Origin: Acidobacteriota bacterium
GTDB taxonomy: Bacteria > Acidobacteriota > Blastocatellia > Pyrinomonadales > Pyrinomonadaceae
Reading direction: 5' to 3'
DNA length: 14,444 nt
NCBI GenBank assembly: GCA_023391155.1
Contig: JAEWBM010000012.1
Coordinates: 1 to 14,444, forward strand
The position numbers were made by a program, and so were the translations under genes. Below the pieces are notes generated by a model, which searched no databases, had not been told where the DNA came from, and saw nothing but the letters and a program-made list of their open reading frames with translations. This document shows positions 1 to 6,535 of this stretch, one piece after another (within the stretch, counting starts at the first letter, position 1; each line of letters starts with the position of its first letter).

Positions 1-1053
1 GTGCAGGGGCGCGTTTCGCTCGACACGGGAAGGGTTTATCTCGAAGAGATGGATATTTCCGAGGAAGAATTTCGTTCGCTGACGTCGATCAAGATCGCGG
101 CGTGCGGGACGTCATGGCACGCGGGACTGGCCGGGAAATATATGCTCGAGAAGCTGGCCCGGGTGCCGGTCGAGGTGGATTATGCGTCGGAGTTCCGCTA
201 TCGCGACCCGGTGCTGAGCGAGACTGATCTCTTGATCGTTATCTCGCAATCGGGCGAGACGGCAGACACGATCGCGGCGATGCGCGAAGCCAAGCAGCAA
301 GGATGTAAGGTGCTGGCGGTGTGCAACGTGAAGGGTTCGATGATCCACCGCGAGGCGGACGGGACGATATTGACGCACGCTGGGCCGGAGATCGGAGTGG
401 CATCGACGAAGGCGTTTACGTCGCAGATGGTGGCGCTTTATTTGTTCGCATTGATGCTGGGGGATATCCGCGGCACGATCGGCGAGGAAGAGGCAAAGAC
501 GCTGGCCCAGGACCTGGCCGAGCTGCCGCTCAAGATCGAGCAGCTGCTAAACGACGCGGACCTGATCGAGGAACTGACGAAGGACCTGTTCCGTGTTCAG
601 GACTTTCTCTATTTGGGACGGGGGATCAATTTTCCGGTCGCGCTCGAGGGAGCTTTGAAGCTGAAGGAGATCAGCTATATCCACGCGGAGGGTTACCCGG
701 CGGGCGAGATGAAGCACGGGCCGAACGCGTTAATTGATGAGAAGCTTCCGGTAGTGGTGGTCAATACGAAAGAGCACGGTAACGAGGCGAGCGAGCTGAG
801 GTATGAGAAGACGCACTCGAATATCGTCGAGGTGAAGGCCCGCGACGGCATCGTGATCGCGGTGCTGACCGAGGGCGACGCGATGAGCAGCAAGGTCGCA
901 GACCATGTGATCGAGATACCGGAAACGACGGACCTGTTGGGCCCGGTGCTTTCGGTTGTGCCGCTGCAGCTGCTGGCGTATCACATCGCCGTCCGCCGCG
1001 GCTGTGACGTGGACCAGCCGCGAAACCTGGCGAAGAGCGTTACGGTGGAGTAA
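1..1053 (+). CDS. glmS: Glutamine--fructose-6-phosphate aminotransferase (isomerizing), C-terminal part, cut by window edge
   Basis: GlmS makes glucosamine-6-phosphate from fructose-6-phosphate and glutamine, the entry step to UDP-GlcNAc, peptidoglycan and lipid A, in the cytoplasm. The 350 visible residues hold both SIS (sugar isomerase) domains. SIS1 shows CGTSWHAG (35-42), SQSGETADT (82-90) and EIGVASTKAFTSQ (130-142). SIS2 shows LGRG (205-208) and EGALKLKEISYIHAE (216-230). The isomerase residues known from E. coli are present: Glu216, Lys220, Glu223 and His239 in MKHGP. The protein ends with the family tail DVDQPRNLAKSVTVE. E. coli GlmS has about 609 residues, so roughly 255-260 N-terminal residues with the Cys1 glutaminase domain lie off the left edge. 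The first codon, GTG, reads as an internal valine in the alignment and is not a start. No frameshift or missing key residue is seen. Confidence 0.97.
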   Translation: MQGRVSLDTGRVYLEEMDISEEEFRSLTSIKIAACGTSWHAGLAGKYMLEKLARVPVEVDYASEFRYRDPVLSETDLLIVISQSGETADTIAAMREAKQQGCKVLAVCNVKGSMIHREADGTILTHAGPEIGVASTKAFTSQMVALYLFALMLGDIRGTIGEEEAKTLAQDLAELPLKIEQLLNDADLIEELTKDLFRVQDFLYLGRGINFPVALEGALKLKEISYIHAEGYPAGEMKHGPNALIDEKLPVVVVNTKEHGNEASELRYEKTHSNIVEVKARDGIVIAVLTEGDAMSSKVADHVIEIPETTDLLGPVLSVVPLQLLAYHIAVRRGCDVDQPRNLAKSVTVE

Positions 1054-1054
1054 A

Positions 1055-1086
1055 GGCACGCGAACTTTGGTGTCTTGAAGCGTGCC
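1055..1086 (+). terminator. Hairpin after glmS, possible terminator
   Basis: A perfect 7-bp inverted repeat GGCACGC (1055-1061) / GCGTGCC (1080-1086) with an 18-nt loop begins one base after the glmS stop codon. There is no T-run after it, so it is not a classical intrinsic terminator. It may be a 3'-end protecting hairpin, or chance. Confidence 0.35.
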
Positions 1087-1097
1087 CAGATGCCGAT

Positions 1098-1124
1098 CTT
1101 GTGTGATGTAGTTACATGGACAAG
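1098..1124 (+). promoter_or_regulatory. Interrupted palindrome over the start codon of the DUF6714-like gene
   Basis: The dyad consists of CTTGT (1098-1102), ATGTA (1106-1110), a GT centre, TACAT (1113-1117) and ACAAG (1120-1124). The ATG at 1116-1118 lies in its right half. No Shine-Dalgarno sequence precedes this ATG. The dyad could be an operator, or an RNA hairpin hiding the start codon; I cannot tell which. Confidence 0.35.
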
Positions 1125-1622
1125 GAAGAACTGATCTCTGAGATACGTTCCGCGTTCGATGGAGTCACCCTTGACGGCGGCGTCAGCCTAGACGAAGCAC
1201 GCATCATGGATAATTATGGGCGTGAGGGCCCGCGAGAACCACTTGCTCAAATTCCTGAAAACAAGATAAAACATGATTGGTCGGGTATCTCCTCCGAGGT
1301 GCTGGGGAATTTCGACTGTGTTGCCTTTCTCGATGAAAAGGGATTGAGATATTATCTCCCGGCGTTTTTGCTTCACATCTTGGAAAATTATGACCCTTCG
1401 TCGATGATGACGATAGGAACACTTAGTGCGTTATATCCAAAGAATGAGACTCAGGAAAGCAATTTTTCAGCCTTGGATGATCAGCAGAGGAAGGCAATAG
1501 CACTGTTCTTGAGGTTCTTGCCCGAAATGGTCGAACTCTGGGGCGAAGACGTGCCGAGAGTACAAAGAGCCTACACGAAATATTGGTCCAAATACCTTGT
1601 TCAGAGGGAATCTCTAAAATGA
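1116..1622 (+). CDS. Small uncharacterised protein, DUF6714-like
   Basis: A 168-residue soluble protein with no signal peptide or membrane helix. The pattern SLDEARIMDNYG (24-35), then DW (54-55), then FLDEKGLRYYLPAFLLHIL (71-89) recalls the DUF6714 family from memory; I know of no assigned function for that family. The C-terminal third (121-160) is helical and rich in aromatic and charged residues. The gene is AT-richer than its neighbours: by my count 50 of 120 bases at 1381-1500 are G or C, against 34 of 60 in a sample of glmS (541-600). This may reflect separate origin. Its stop TGA (1620-1622) overlaps the ATG of the oxidoreductase as ATGA, so the two are probably co-translated. The ATG at 1116 is the first plausible start but has no Shine-Dalgarno sequence and lies inside a palindrome. 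Confidence 0.75.
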   Translation: MDKEELISEIRSAFDGVTLDGGVSLDEARIMDNYGREGPREPLAQIPENKIKHDWSGISSEVLGNFDCVAFLDEKGLRYYLPAFLLHILENYDPSSMMTIGTLSALYPKNETQESNFSALDDQQRKAIALFLRFLPEMVELWGEDVPRVQRAYTKYWSKYLVQRESLK

Positions 1623-2581
1623 AAGCGATCCTGGTTAGAGAATTTGGCGGGCCGGAGGTTATGCAGATCGGCGAGGCCGATGTGCCCGAGCCGGAAGCGG
1701 GGCAGGTGCTGGTGCGGATACGGGCGGCTGGAATCAACCCTGTCGATACTTATATTCGCGCGGGGCAGCATTCGGTTCGGCCCGAGCTGCCGTATACGCC
1801 GGGGAAGGACGGTGCGGGTGTCGTCGAGAGGGTTGGGCCGGGTGTTGAGAGGTGGCGAGAAGGCGATCGCGTCTTTACCGCTGACACGCTGACCGGGACA
1901 TATGCCGAATATGCACTTTGTCGAGAGGATCAGCTCGGACGGCTGCCGGACAATGTGAGTTTTGCGCAGGGTGCGGGGGTGTTTACTCCCTACGCCACGG
2001 CGTATAGAGCGCTGTTTCAGAAGGCGCGTGCAAAGGCGGGCGAAACGGTTTTGGTACATGGGGCATCCGGCGGGGTCGGCATCGCCGCGGTTCAGTTCGC
2101 TGCGAACGCAGGAATTAGGGTCTTAGGAACCGCAAGCTCAAAGGAAGGTAAAGAGCTGGTTCGGACGAGCGGAGCGGTGGCCGTGTTCGACCATTCGGCG
2201 GACGGCTATCTCGACGAGATCCTGGAACAGACGGAGGACCGTGGACCGGATGTCATCCTCGAGATGCTGGCGAACGTCAATCTTGAGAACGATCTGAAGA
2301 TCCTGGCAAAGTTCGGCCGAGTGGTAGTGATCGGGAGCCGGGGAAGCCTTGAATTTGCGCCGAGGTCGGCGATGGCAAAGGACGCGGTGATCTACGGAAT
2401 GCTGCTTTTCAATGCACCGAAGGCGGAGCTTCGCGAAGCGGTCGAGAAGATAGAAGAGGGCCTCGCCGCCGGCTATTTAAAGCCAACGGTCGAGGCCGAA
2501 TTTCCGCTATCGGAGGCACCGAGGGCGCACCGCGAAGTGATGGACCGGAAGGCCCAGGGAAAGATCGTGCTTACCGTCTAG
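1619..2581 (+). CDS. NADPH:quinone oxidoreductase, zeta-crystallin-like (MDR family)
   Basis: A 320-residue member of the zinc-free medium-chain dehydrogenase/reductase family. It is expected to reduce quinones or alpha,beta-unsaturated carbonyls with NADPH in the cytoplasm. A GroES-like N-terminal half carries GINPVDTYIR (38-47). A Rossmann half carries the nucleotide loop VLVHGASGGVG (144-154), then EMLANVNL (215-222) and VIGSRGSLEF (237-246). These match vertebrate zeta-crystallin (CRYZ) more closely than E. coli QorA, as I recall the sequences. The cysteine cluster of zinc-type MDRs is absent, as expected. I chose ATG 1619 because the homology begins MKAILVREFGGPEV and AGAGGGA (1603-1609) provides a Shine-Dalgarno site 9 nt upstream; an in-frame GTG at 1583 would add 12 unrelated residues. 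It overlaps the upstream gene by 4 bp and the converging secreted-protein gene by 11 bp. The physiological substrate is unknown. Confidence 0.92.
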   Translation: MKAILVREFGGPEVMQIGEADVPEPEAGQVLVRIRAAGINPVDTYIRAGQHSVRPELPYTPGKDGAGVVERVGPGVERWREGDRVFTADTLTGTYAEYALCREDQLGRLPDNVSFAQGAGVFTPYATAYRALFQKARAKAGETVLVHGASGGVGIAAVQFAANAGIRVLGTASSKEGKELVRTSGAVAVFDHSADGYLDEILEQTEDRGPDVILEMLANVNLENDLKILAKFGRVVVIGSRGSLEFAPRSAMAKDAVIYGMLLFNAPKAELREAVEKIEEGLAAGYLKPTVEAEFPLSEAPRAHREVMDRKAQGKIVLTV

Positions 2582-3500
2582 GCTTGCTGCCGAAGAACAT
2601 CGGCTCGGCGATAAAATCCACGCCGAAGATCTCATCATCCAAATTAATGACCCGCGACGGGTTTGCGAAAGTGTACTGTTTCGAGCTAACCGACAGGATA
2701 TAGGTCTGCCCCGCCGGCACGTCGGTGAAGCTGAAGTAGCCGAAGCCGTTGGTGAGAGCGTAGATCGGTTGGGCATATTCGCCGCCGGTCAATTGGACAC
2801 GGGTGCCTGACACGGCACGGCCACTGCCCGTCGTTATCTTGCCGGCAACCGTAACGCCGGCAGCTGTCGGCGCGAGGCCGCCAAACGATAAGGTCGCTGC
2901 CGAAATGCTCCCTGTCCCTCTAAAGAAAGCACAATCTCGAAAACTCAATGTCCATGTGCCGACCGGATCAGAAACGGAGGCAAAGGCTGTCTGCAGGGAC
3001 GTGAATCCCGGACCGGGGTCGACAGGCGAGAATGGTCCGGCGGCCTGAGTCCGATAGATCCCATTCGGAAGATCCTGACCATCGCCGATTATCGCAGACT
3101 CATGCCACATATTAAGGATTCCAAGGTCGGAGAAGGAATACGCTCCGTTAAGATTGGAACTGTCTCCATAACTGAAAGATGACGGTTTGCCCACGAGGGA
3201 AATGATGGAATGGGACGTCGAGTCCGGCGCGGTTAGCCTCACGTCAAGGTCCCCGATATGGGGATGGTCGCCGGTAAACGAAATCATTATGTCGGCGAGC
3301 GGAACGGAAACGGCGGTAACTTCGAATTCAACGTTAAGAGGCGCGCCGCAAGTCCAAGGAATTCCTCCGTTGGGAATATTGCCGGTCCCGGTACCGATGA
3401 AGGTCTGGCTTGATACAGTGAGTACGAAAAACGTGCCGAAAAAAATAGGGGTGAGGCAGCGTGAAACGGAGCGCAGAGCGCTGCAAAAAGTTGCGGTCAT
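2571..3500 (-). CDS. Secreted protein with P-domain and carboxypeptidase-regulatory-like domain
   Basis: A 309-residue exported protein. A signal peptide is likely: basic N-terminus, then a hydrophobic stretch at about 16-30, with cleavage near residues 31-32. Residues about 50-207 match the proprotein convertase P-domain, a beta-jelly-roll normally attached to subtilisin-type proteases: GDLDVRLTAPDST (83-95), GIYR (147-150) and GTWTLSFRD (181-189). Residues about 216-298 form a carboxypeptidase-regulatory-like beta-sandwich: VAGKITTGSGRAVSGTRV, FGYFSFTDVPAGQTY. No protease domain and no catalytic triad are present, so this is a stand-alone P-domain protein, perhaps surface-bound or adhesive (inference). 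No C-terminal sorting signal is evident. ATG 3500 has a GGAGGA Shine-Dalgarno site at 3511-3506, spaced 5 nt. The 3' end overlaps the oxidoreductase on the other strand by 11 bp. Confidence 0.85.
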   Translation of the reverse strand: MTATFCSALRSVSRCLTPIFFGTFFVLTVSSQTFIGTGTGNIPNGGIPWTCGAPLNVEFEVTAVSVPLADIMISFTGDHPHIGDLDVRLTAPDSTSHSIISLVGKPSSFSYGDSSNLNGAYSFSDLGILNMWHESAIIGDGQDLPNGIYRTQAAGPFSPVDPGPGFTSLQTAFASVSDPVGTWTLSFRDCAFFRGTGSISAATLSFGGLAPTAAGVTVAGKITTGSGRAVSGTRVQLTGGEYAQPIYALTNGFGYFSFTDVPAGQTYILSVSSKQYTFANPSRVINLDDEIFGVDFIAEPMFFGSKPRR

Positions 3501-3652
3501 AAAGGTCCTCCGAAAGAACTGAAAGTTTAGAACTTGAAAGGGAGGTGGGTGAATTGTTTGGGAAAAAAGTAGGAAGGAGTGTCAGGACGCAGAACGCCCT
3601 GACGGTATTTAAACTAACACAGAAATATTGCGAAGGTCAACACTGTTGTGCA
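3501..3652. other. Intergenic region upstream of the P-domain gene
   Basis: This 152-bp gap lies between two minus-strand genes. It holds the P-domain gene's Shine-Dalgarno site (3506-3511), a small palindrome AAGTT-TAG-AACTT (3523-3535), and an inverted repeat GTCAGG (3581-3586) / CCTGAC (3598-3603). The last could be a weak 3' hairpin for the methyltransferase gene, but the T-run on that strand starts about 15 nt beyond the stem, so it is not a convincing terminator. I found no good sigma-70 promoter here. Confidence 0.4.
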
Positions 3653-5548
3653 CTAAACAACAACATTGTCTCTCGCTCCAGCGGCTGCCGGACGTTCGTT
3701 CAGCACATTGAAGACCTGCAATGCATATTTCACGTTGTTGAACGGGGCCGAGACCTGGACGCCGGCGATCAGATCGCGGACCTCAAGGAGCGATTCGCGG
3801 GCGATGGCGATGCCTTCCTCGCGTGCCTCTTCTTTGCCGATCTCTGAGGCCTTTCTCATTCGTTCGAGGATCTCGGGTGTTACGTTAACGCCCGGAACCT
3901 CGTTGTGCAGAAAGTCGGCATTGCGGTAGCTGACGAGCGGCCAGATGCCGGCGACGATCGGAATGCGGAACCCCTCGATCCGTTTAAGGAATTCGCGAAG
4001 CTGTTCGGTGTCGAAGACGGGCTGGGTGATGGCGTATTCGGCACCGGCCTCGACCTTCCACTCAAAGCGGCGAAGCTCTTCGTCGAGATTGATGGCACCG
4101 GGGTTTACTCCTACCCCTATGGAAAACGCGGTGGGGCAGCCGATCGGGTTGTTCCCAAGGTCGAGGCCGTGGTTGAGCTTGTTGACCATATTGGTCAGGC
4201 CGATCGAATCGATATCGAAGACGGCAGTGGCGTCCGGATAGGGGCCCATCTTTGGCGGATCGCCCGTGATGATCAACAGGTTGTGAAGCCCGAGGGCGGC
4301 CGCTCCCAGCAGGTCGGACATCATGCCGAGCAGGTTTCGGTCGCGGCAGCAATAATGCAGCACGGCCTCGATGCCGATCTTTTGTTCGACAAGGACGGCG
4401 GTTGCCTGGGCGGACATACGGGTCTGGGCCCGCGGACCGTCGGGAATGTTGACCGCATCGACACCGGCGTCTTTGAGGAGACGGATCGATTCGAGGGTTT
4501 TTTCCGCGTCGCAGCCTTTTGGCGGAAGCACCTCGACCGAAGTGACGAATTCGCCGCGGGCGACCTTTCGCGACCAGTTCGAGCGTTCTTCGGCCGGGAC
4601 GACGGTGACGTCAACCGGAACGAGCTCGCGAATCTGTGCGGGCTGTTCGCGGCGCACGGCGTGCTGTTGACGCGGGCTGATCGAACGAATCGCGTCAGAG
4701 ATCAGCTTGATGTGAGTCGGTGTCGTGCCGCAGCAGCCGCCGACGAATCGTGCCCCGCTCTGAACGAAACGGCGCGAGAAGGTCGCCATATACTCGGGCG
4801 AACCCATATAGAATTGCCGGCCGCCGACATCGCGGGGGAGGCCCGCGTTGGGTTGGGCAGAGAGCGGCTTAGCCGAGACCGAGCGGATCCTGTCAAGAGC
4901 GGTGAGGATGTGGTTGGGGCCCATTCCGCAGTTGAGTCCGATGACATCGACGCCCAAACGGTCGAGTTCCACGGCGAAGTGTTCCGGCGATGTTCCGAAC
5001 GACGTGTTGCCGTCCATCTGAATGGTCATCTGGGCGATGATCGGGAGGTCCGAAAGGCCGCGAACTGCACGGATGGCCTGTTCGATGACATCGAGCTCAG
5101 AGAAGGTCTCGAGGATAAATAGGTCGACGCCGCCCTCGAGCAGTGCTTCGGCCTGTTCCTGAAAGAGTTCCATCGCCTCGTCAAACGAGGTGGGCCCGTA
5201 AGGCTCGATACGGATGCCGAGCGGGCCGATGGCGCCCGCGACGTATGCCCGGTCGCCGGCAGCCTCGCGGGCGATACGGGCGGCGGCCCGGTTTATCTCT
5301 TTGAGCTTGCCCTCGAGGCCGTACGGCTGAAGCTTGTGACGGGTGGCGCTGAACGAATTCGTCTCGATGATGTCGGCGCCGGCCTTTAGGTATTCCTCGT
5401 GGATCTCGCGGACGAGTTCGGGTGTGGTGAGATTGATCTCGTCGTAGCTGCGATTAATGTAAATGCCCTTGTCATAGAGACGCGTGCCGACCGCGCCGTC
5501 AAAAACGAGGATGTCGTCCGATTCAAGGATCTCTCGAAAATCTCGCAT
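3653..5548 (-). CDS. Bifunctional homocysteine S-methyltransferase / 5,10-methylenetetrahydrofolate reductase
   Basis: A 631-residue fusion of the YitJ type. The N-terminal domain (about 1-290) is a zinc-dependent homocysteine S-methyltransferase barrel. The three zinc-ligand cysteines are visible: Cys207 in GLNCG and Cys272-Cys273 in GGCCGTTP. The C-terminal domain (about 330-615) is a MetF-type, FAD-dependent methylenetetrahydrofolate reductase with VEVLPPKG (338-345, catalytic Glu339 as in MetF) and ITGDPP (427-432, Asp430). There is no cobalamin-binding domain, so the protein is not a full MetH. It should link reduction of CH2-THF to methionine synthesis, although the methyl donor of the first domain (S-methylmethionine, SAM or other) cannot be read from sequence. 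ATG 5548 begins the family-typical MRDFREIL and has no Shine-Dalgarno sequence. The gene has its own promoter and an attenuator-like leader, described separately. Confidence 0.93.
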   Translation of the reverse strand: MRDFREILESDDILVFDGAVGTRLYDKGIYINRSYDEINLTTPELVREIHEEYLKAGADIIETNSFSATRHKLQPYGLEGKLKEINRAAARIAREAAGDRAYVAGAIGPLGIRIEPYGPTSFDEAMELFQEQAEALLEGGVDLFILETFSELDVIEQAIRAVRGLSDLPIIAQMTIQMDGNTSFGTSPEHFAVELDRLGVDVIGLNCGMGPNHILTALDRIRSVSAKPLSAQPNAGLPRDVGGRQFYMGSPEYMATFSRRFVQSGARFVGGCCGTTPTHIKLISDAIRSISPRQQHAVRREQPAQIRELVPVDVTVVPAEERSNWSRKVARGEFVTSVEVLPPKGCDAEKTLESIRLLKDAGVDAVNIPDGPRAQTRMSAQATAVLVEQKIGIEAVLHYCCRDRNLLGMMSDLLGAAALGLHNLLIITGDPPKMGPYPDATAVFDIDSIGLTNMVNKLNHGLDLGNNPIGCPTAFSIGVGVNPGAINLDEELRRFEWKVEAGAEYAITQPVFDTEQLREFLKRIEGFRIPIVAGIWPLVSYRNADFLHNEVPGVNVTPEILERMRKASEIGKEEAREEGIAIARESLLEVRDLIAGVQVSAPFNNVKYALQVFNVLNERPAAAGARDNVVV

Positions 5549-5579
5549 AAAATGAAAAATCTCGCCAAACAGCGAGACT
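5549..5579 (-). terminator. Terminator-like hairpin immediately before the methyltransferase/MTHFR start codon
   Basis: Read on the minus strand, AGTCTCGC (5579-5572), hexaloop TGTTTG and GCGAGATT (5565-5558) form an 8-bp stem with one G-U pair. It is followed by TTTCATTTT and then ATG at 5548. A stem-loop plus T-tract inside a 5' leader, rather than after a gene, is the hallmark of transcription attenuation. Confidence 0.6.
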
Positions 5580-5652
5580 CACTAAAAAGAAGTTTGCGGT
5601 GGCTGTTTAGCAGTTTATTTAACGTGGTCGCAAGTCGCAATAACTCACCACG
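5558..5652 (-). promoter_or_regulatory. Putative attenuator/riboswitch-like leader of the homocysteine methyltransferase/MTHFR gene
   Basis: On the minus strand the leader contains, in order: a stem CGTGGT (5652-5647) / ACCACG (5628-5623) enclosing a tandem TTGCGAC repeat (5640-5627); GCTAAACAGC (5611-5602); and the terminator hairpin. GCTAAACAGC can pair over 10 bp (one G-U) with GCTGTTTGGC (5573-5564), which is the 5' arm, loop and first 3' bases of the terminator. The two structures exclude each other, so this is an antiterminator/terminator pair. I do not recognise a SAM-I, SAM-II, SAH, THF, cobalamin or T-box consensus. The ligand or regulator is unknown. Confidence 0.5.
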
Positions 5653-5664
5653 AAGTATAACGCG

Positions 5665-5693
5665 ATAATCGGACATTGCGACGGTGGTGTCAA
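5665..5693 (-). promoter_or_regulatory. Sigma-70 type promoter for the methyltransferase/MTHFR gene
   Basis: Minus-strand TTGACA (5693-5688), a 17-bp spacer and GATTAT (5670-5665) form a good vegetative promoter: -35 6/6, -10 4/6. A start near 5658 would give a leader of about 110 nt, matching the structured region. It lies just downstream of the mutM stop codon. Confidence 0.6.
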
Positions 5694-5704
5694 GCCCTCA
5701 TTTT

Positions 5705-6535
5705 TTAGCGGCGTTGGCAGCGGCGGCAGAAGAAGGTCGAGCGGCCTGCCTGTTTCATGCGGCGGATAGGCTCTCCGCACGCGGGACACGGCCGGCCCTC
5801 GCGGGAATAGACGAGCCAATCGCCGTCAGCCGCTTCGCCGTAGATGTTGCCGCCGATGTTGGACGGATCGGGTGTGATGGCTTCGCCGATAGCGATCGTG
5901 GCTGCGAGTACTCGGCGGATCGCGTCATGCAATCGAGCGGCGCGAGGGCGAGAGATGCGATCTGCCCGCATTTCGGGATGGATGCCGGCGATGTGCAGGG
6001 CCTCGGAGGCATAGATGTTGCCGACGCCGCAGACGCGCGTTTGGTCGAGGAGAACGGTTTTGATGTCGCGGGACGAACGCTTCAAAGCCGTGAAAAGATA
6101 GGCGGGAGAAAATTCGTCTGAGAATGGCTCGGGGGCCAGGGAAGCGAGCGACCGGTCGTCGAAAAGGCTCTCGGTTGCGATGATCTTCATCAGCCCGAAA
6201 TGACGCTGGTCCTGAAATAGAAGCTTGGTGCCGTCAGAAAAGTGAAAGGCGGCGTGTGTGAACTTCGGCTCTTCGGCTTCTTCGTCTAGCAAAATAAACC
6301 GGCCGCTCATTCGGAGGTGGGTGAGGAGCGTACGGCCATTGCTCAGATCGGCAAGGATATTCTTACCGCGGCGGTGGATGAAGTTGATCTTTGCACCCGC
6401 TAGCCCGCGGTGAAACTCTTCGGGTGAAGCGGGCGAAAGCTTTTCGCGCAAAAGCCGCGCATTAGTTACGGACCGGCCGGCGACCAGCGAATGCAGATGG
6501 CGGGTGACGATCTCGACCTCAGGAAGTTCGGGCAT
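5705..6535 (-). CDS. mutM: Formamidopyrimidine-DNA glycosylase (Fpg/MutM)
   Basis: A base-excision-repair glycosylase/AP lyase that removes 8-oxoguanine and ring-opened purines; 276 residues, normal length. The N-terminus MPELPEVE supplies the catalytic Pro2 nucleophile and Glu3 (Pro1/Glu2 in mature numbering). Lys58 in RRGKNIL corresponds to the conserved Lys57. The helix-two-turn-helix holds GVGNIYASEAL (170-180) with Asn172. The C-terminal zinc finger has Cys250, Cys253, Cys270 and Cys273 plus Arg264 in GRSTFF. All key residues are intact, and the zinc finger separates it from zinc-less Nei-type relatives. The ATG directly follows the stop of the upstream nucleotidyltransferase (TAAATG, gap 0). 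No Shine-Dalgarno is close (GGGAG about 18 nt away), so translation probably depends on re-initiation after the upstream gene. Confidence 0.97.
   Translation of the reverse strand: MPELPEVEIVTRHLHSLVAGRSVTNARLLREKLSPASPEEFHRGLAGAKINFIHRRGKNILADLSNGRTLLTHLRMSGRFILLDEEAEEPKFTHAAFHFSDGTKLLFQDQRHFGLMKIIATESLFDDRSLASLAPEPFSDEFSPAYLFTALKRSSRDIKTVLLDQTRVCGVGNIYASEALHIAGIHPEMRADRISRPRAARLHDAIRRVLAATIAIGEAITPDPSNIGGNIYGEAADGDWLVYSREGRPCPACGEPIRRMKQAGRSTFFCRRCQRR

Noticed and set aside
1..3. GTG at position 1 as the glmS start
   Set aside because: Alignment with GlmS shows this codon is an internal valine just before SIS1; the glutaminase domain lies upstream of the window.
3581..3603. GTCAGG/CCTGAC repeat as an intrinsic terminator of the methyltransferase gene
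   Set aside because: Only a 6-bp stem, and the minus-strand T-run starts about 15 nt beyond it; retained only as a weak hairpin.
3905..5122. Plus-strand 405-codon open frame inside the methyltransferase/MTHFR gene
   Set aside because: It lies fully antisense to a gene with clear motifs; its length follows from G+C-rich codon bias, and it shows no domain.
5619..5650. Leader peptide (GTG GTG AGT TAT TGC ... TAA) as a classic Met-codon attenuator
   Set aside because: It has no internal Met codons and no Shine-Dalgarno; base-paired regulation fits the leader better.
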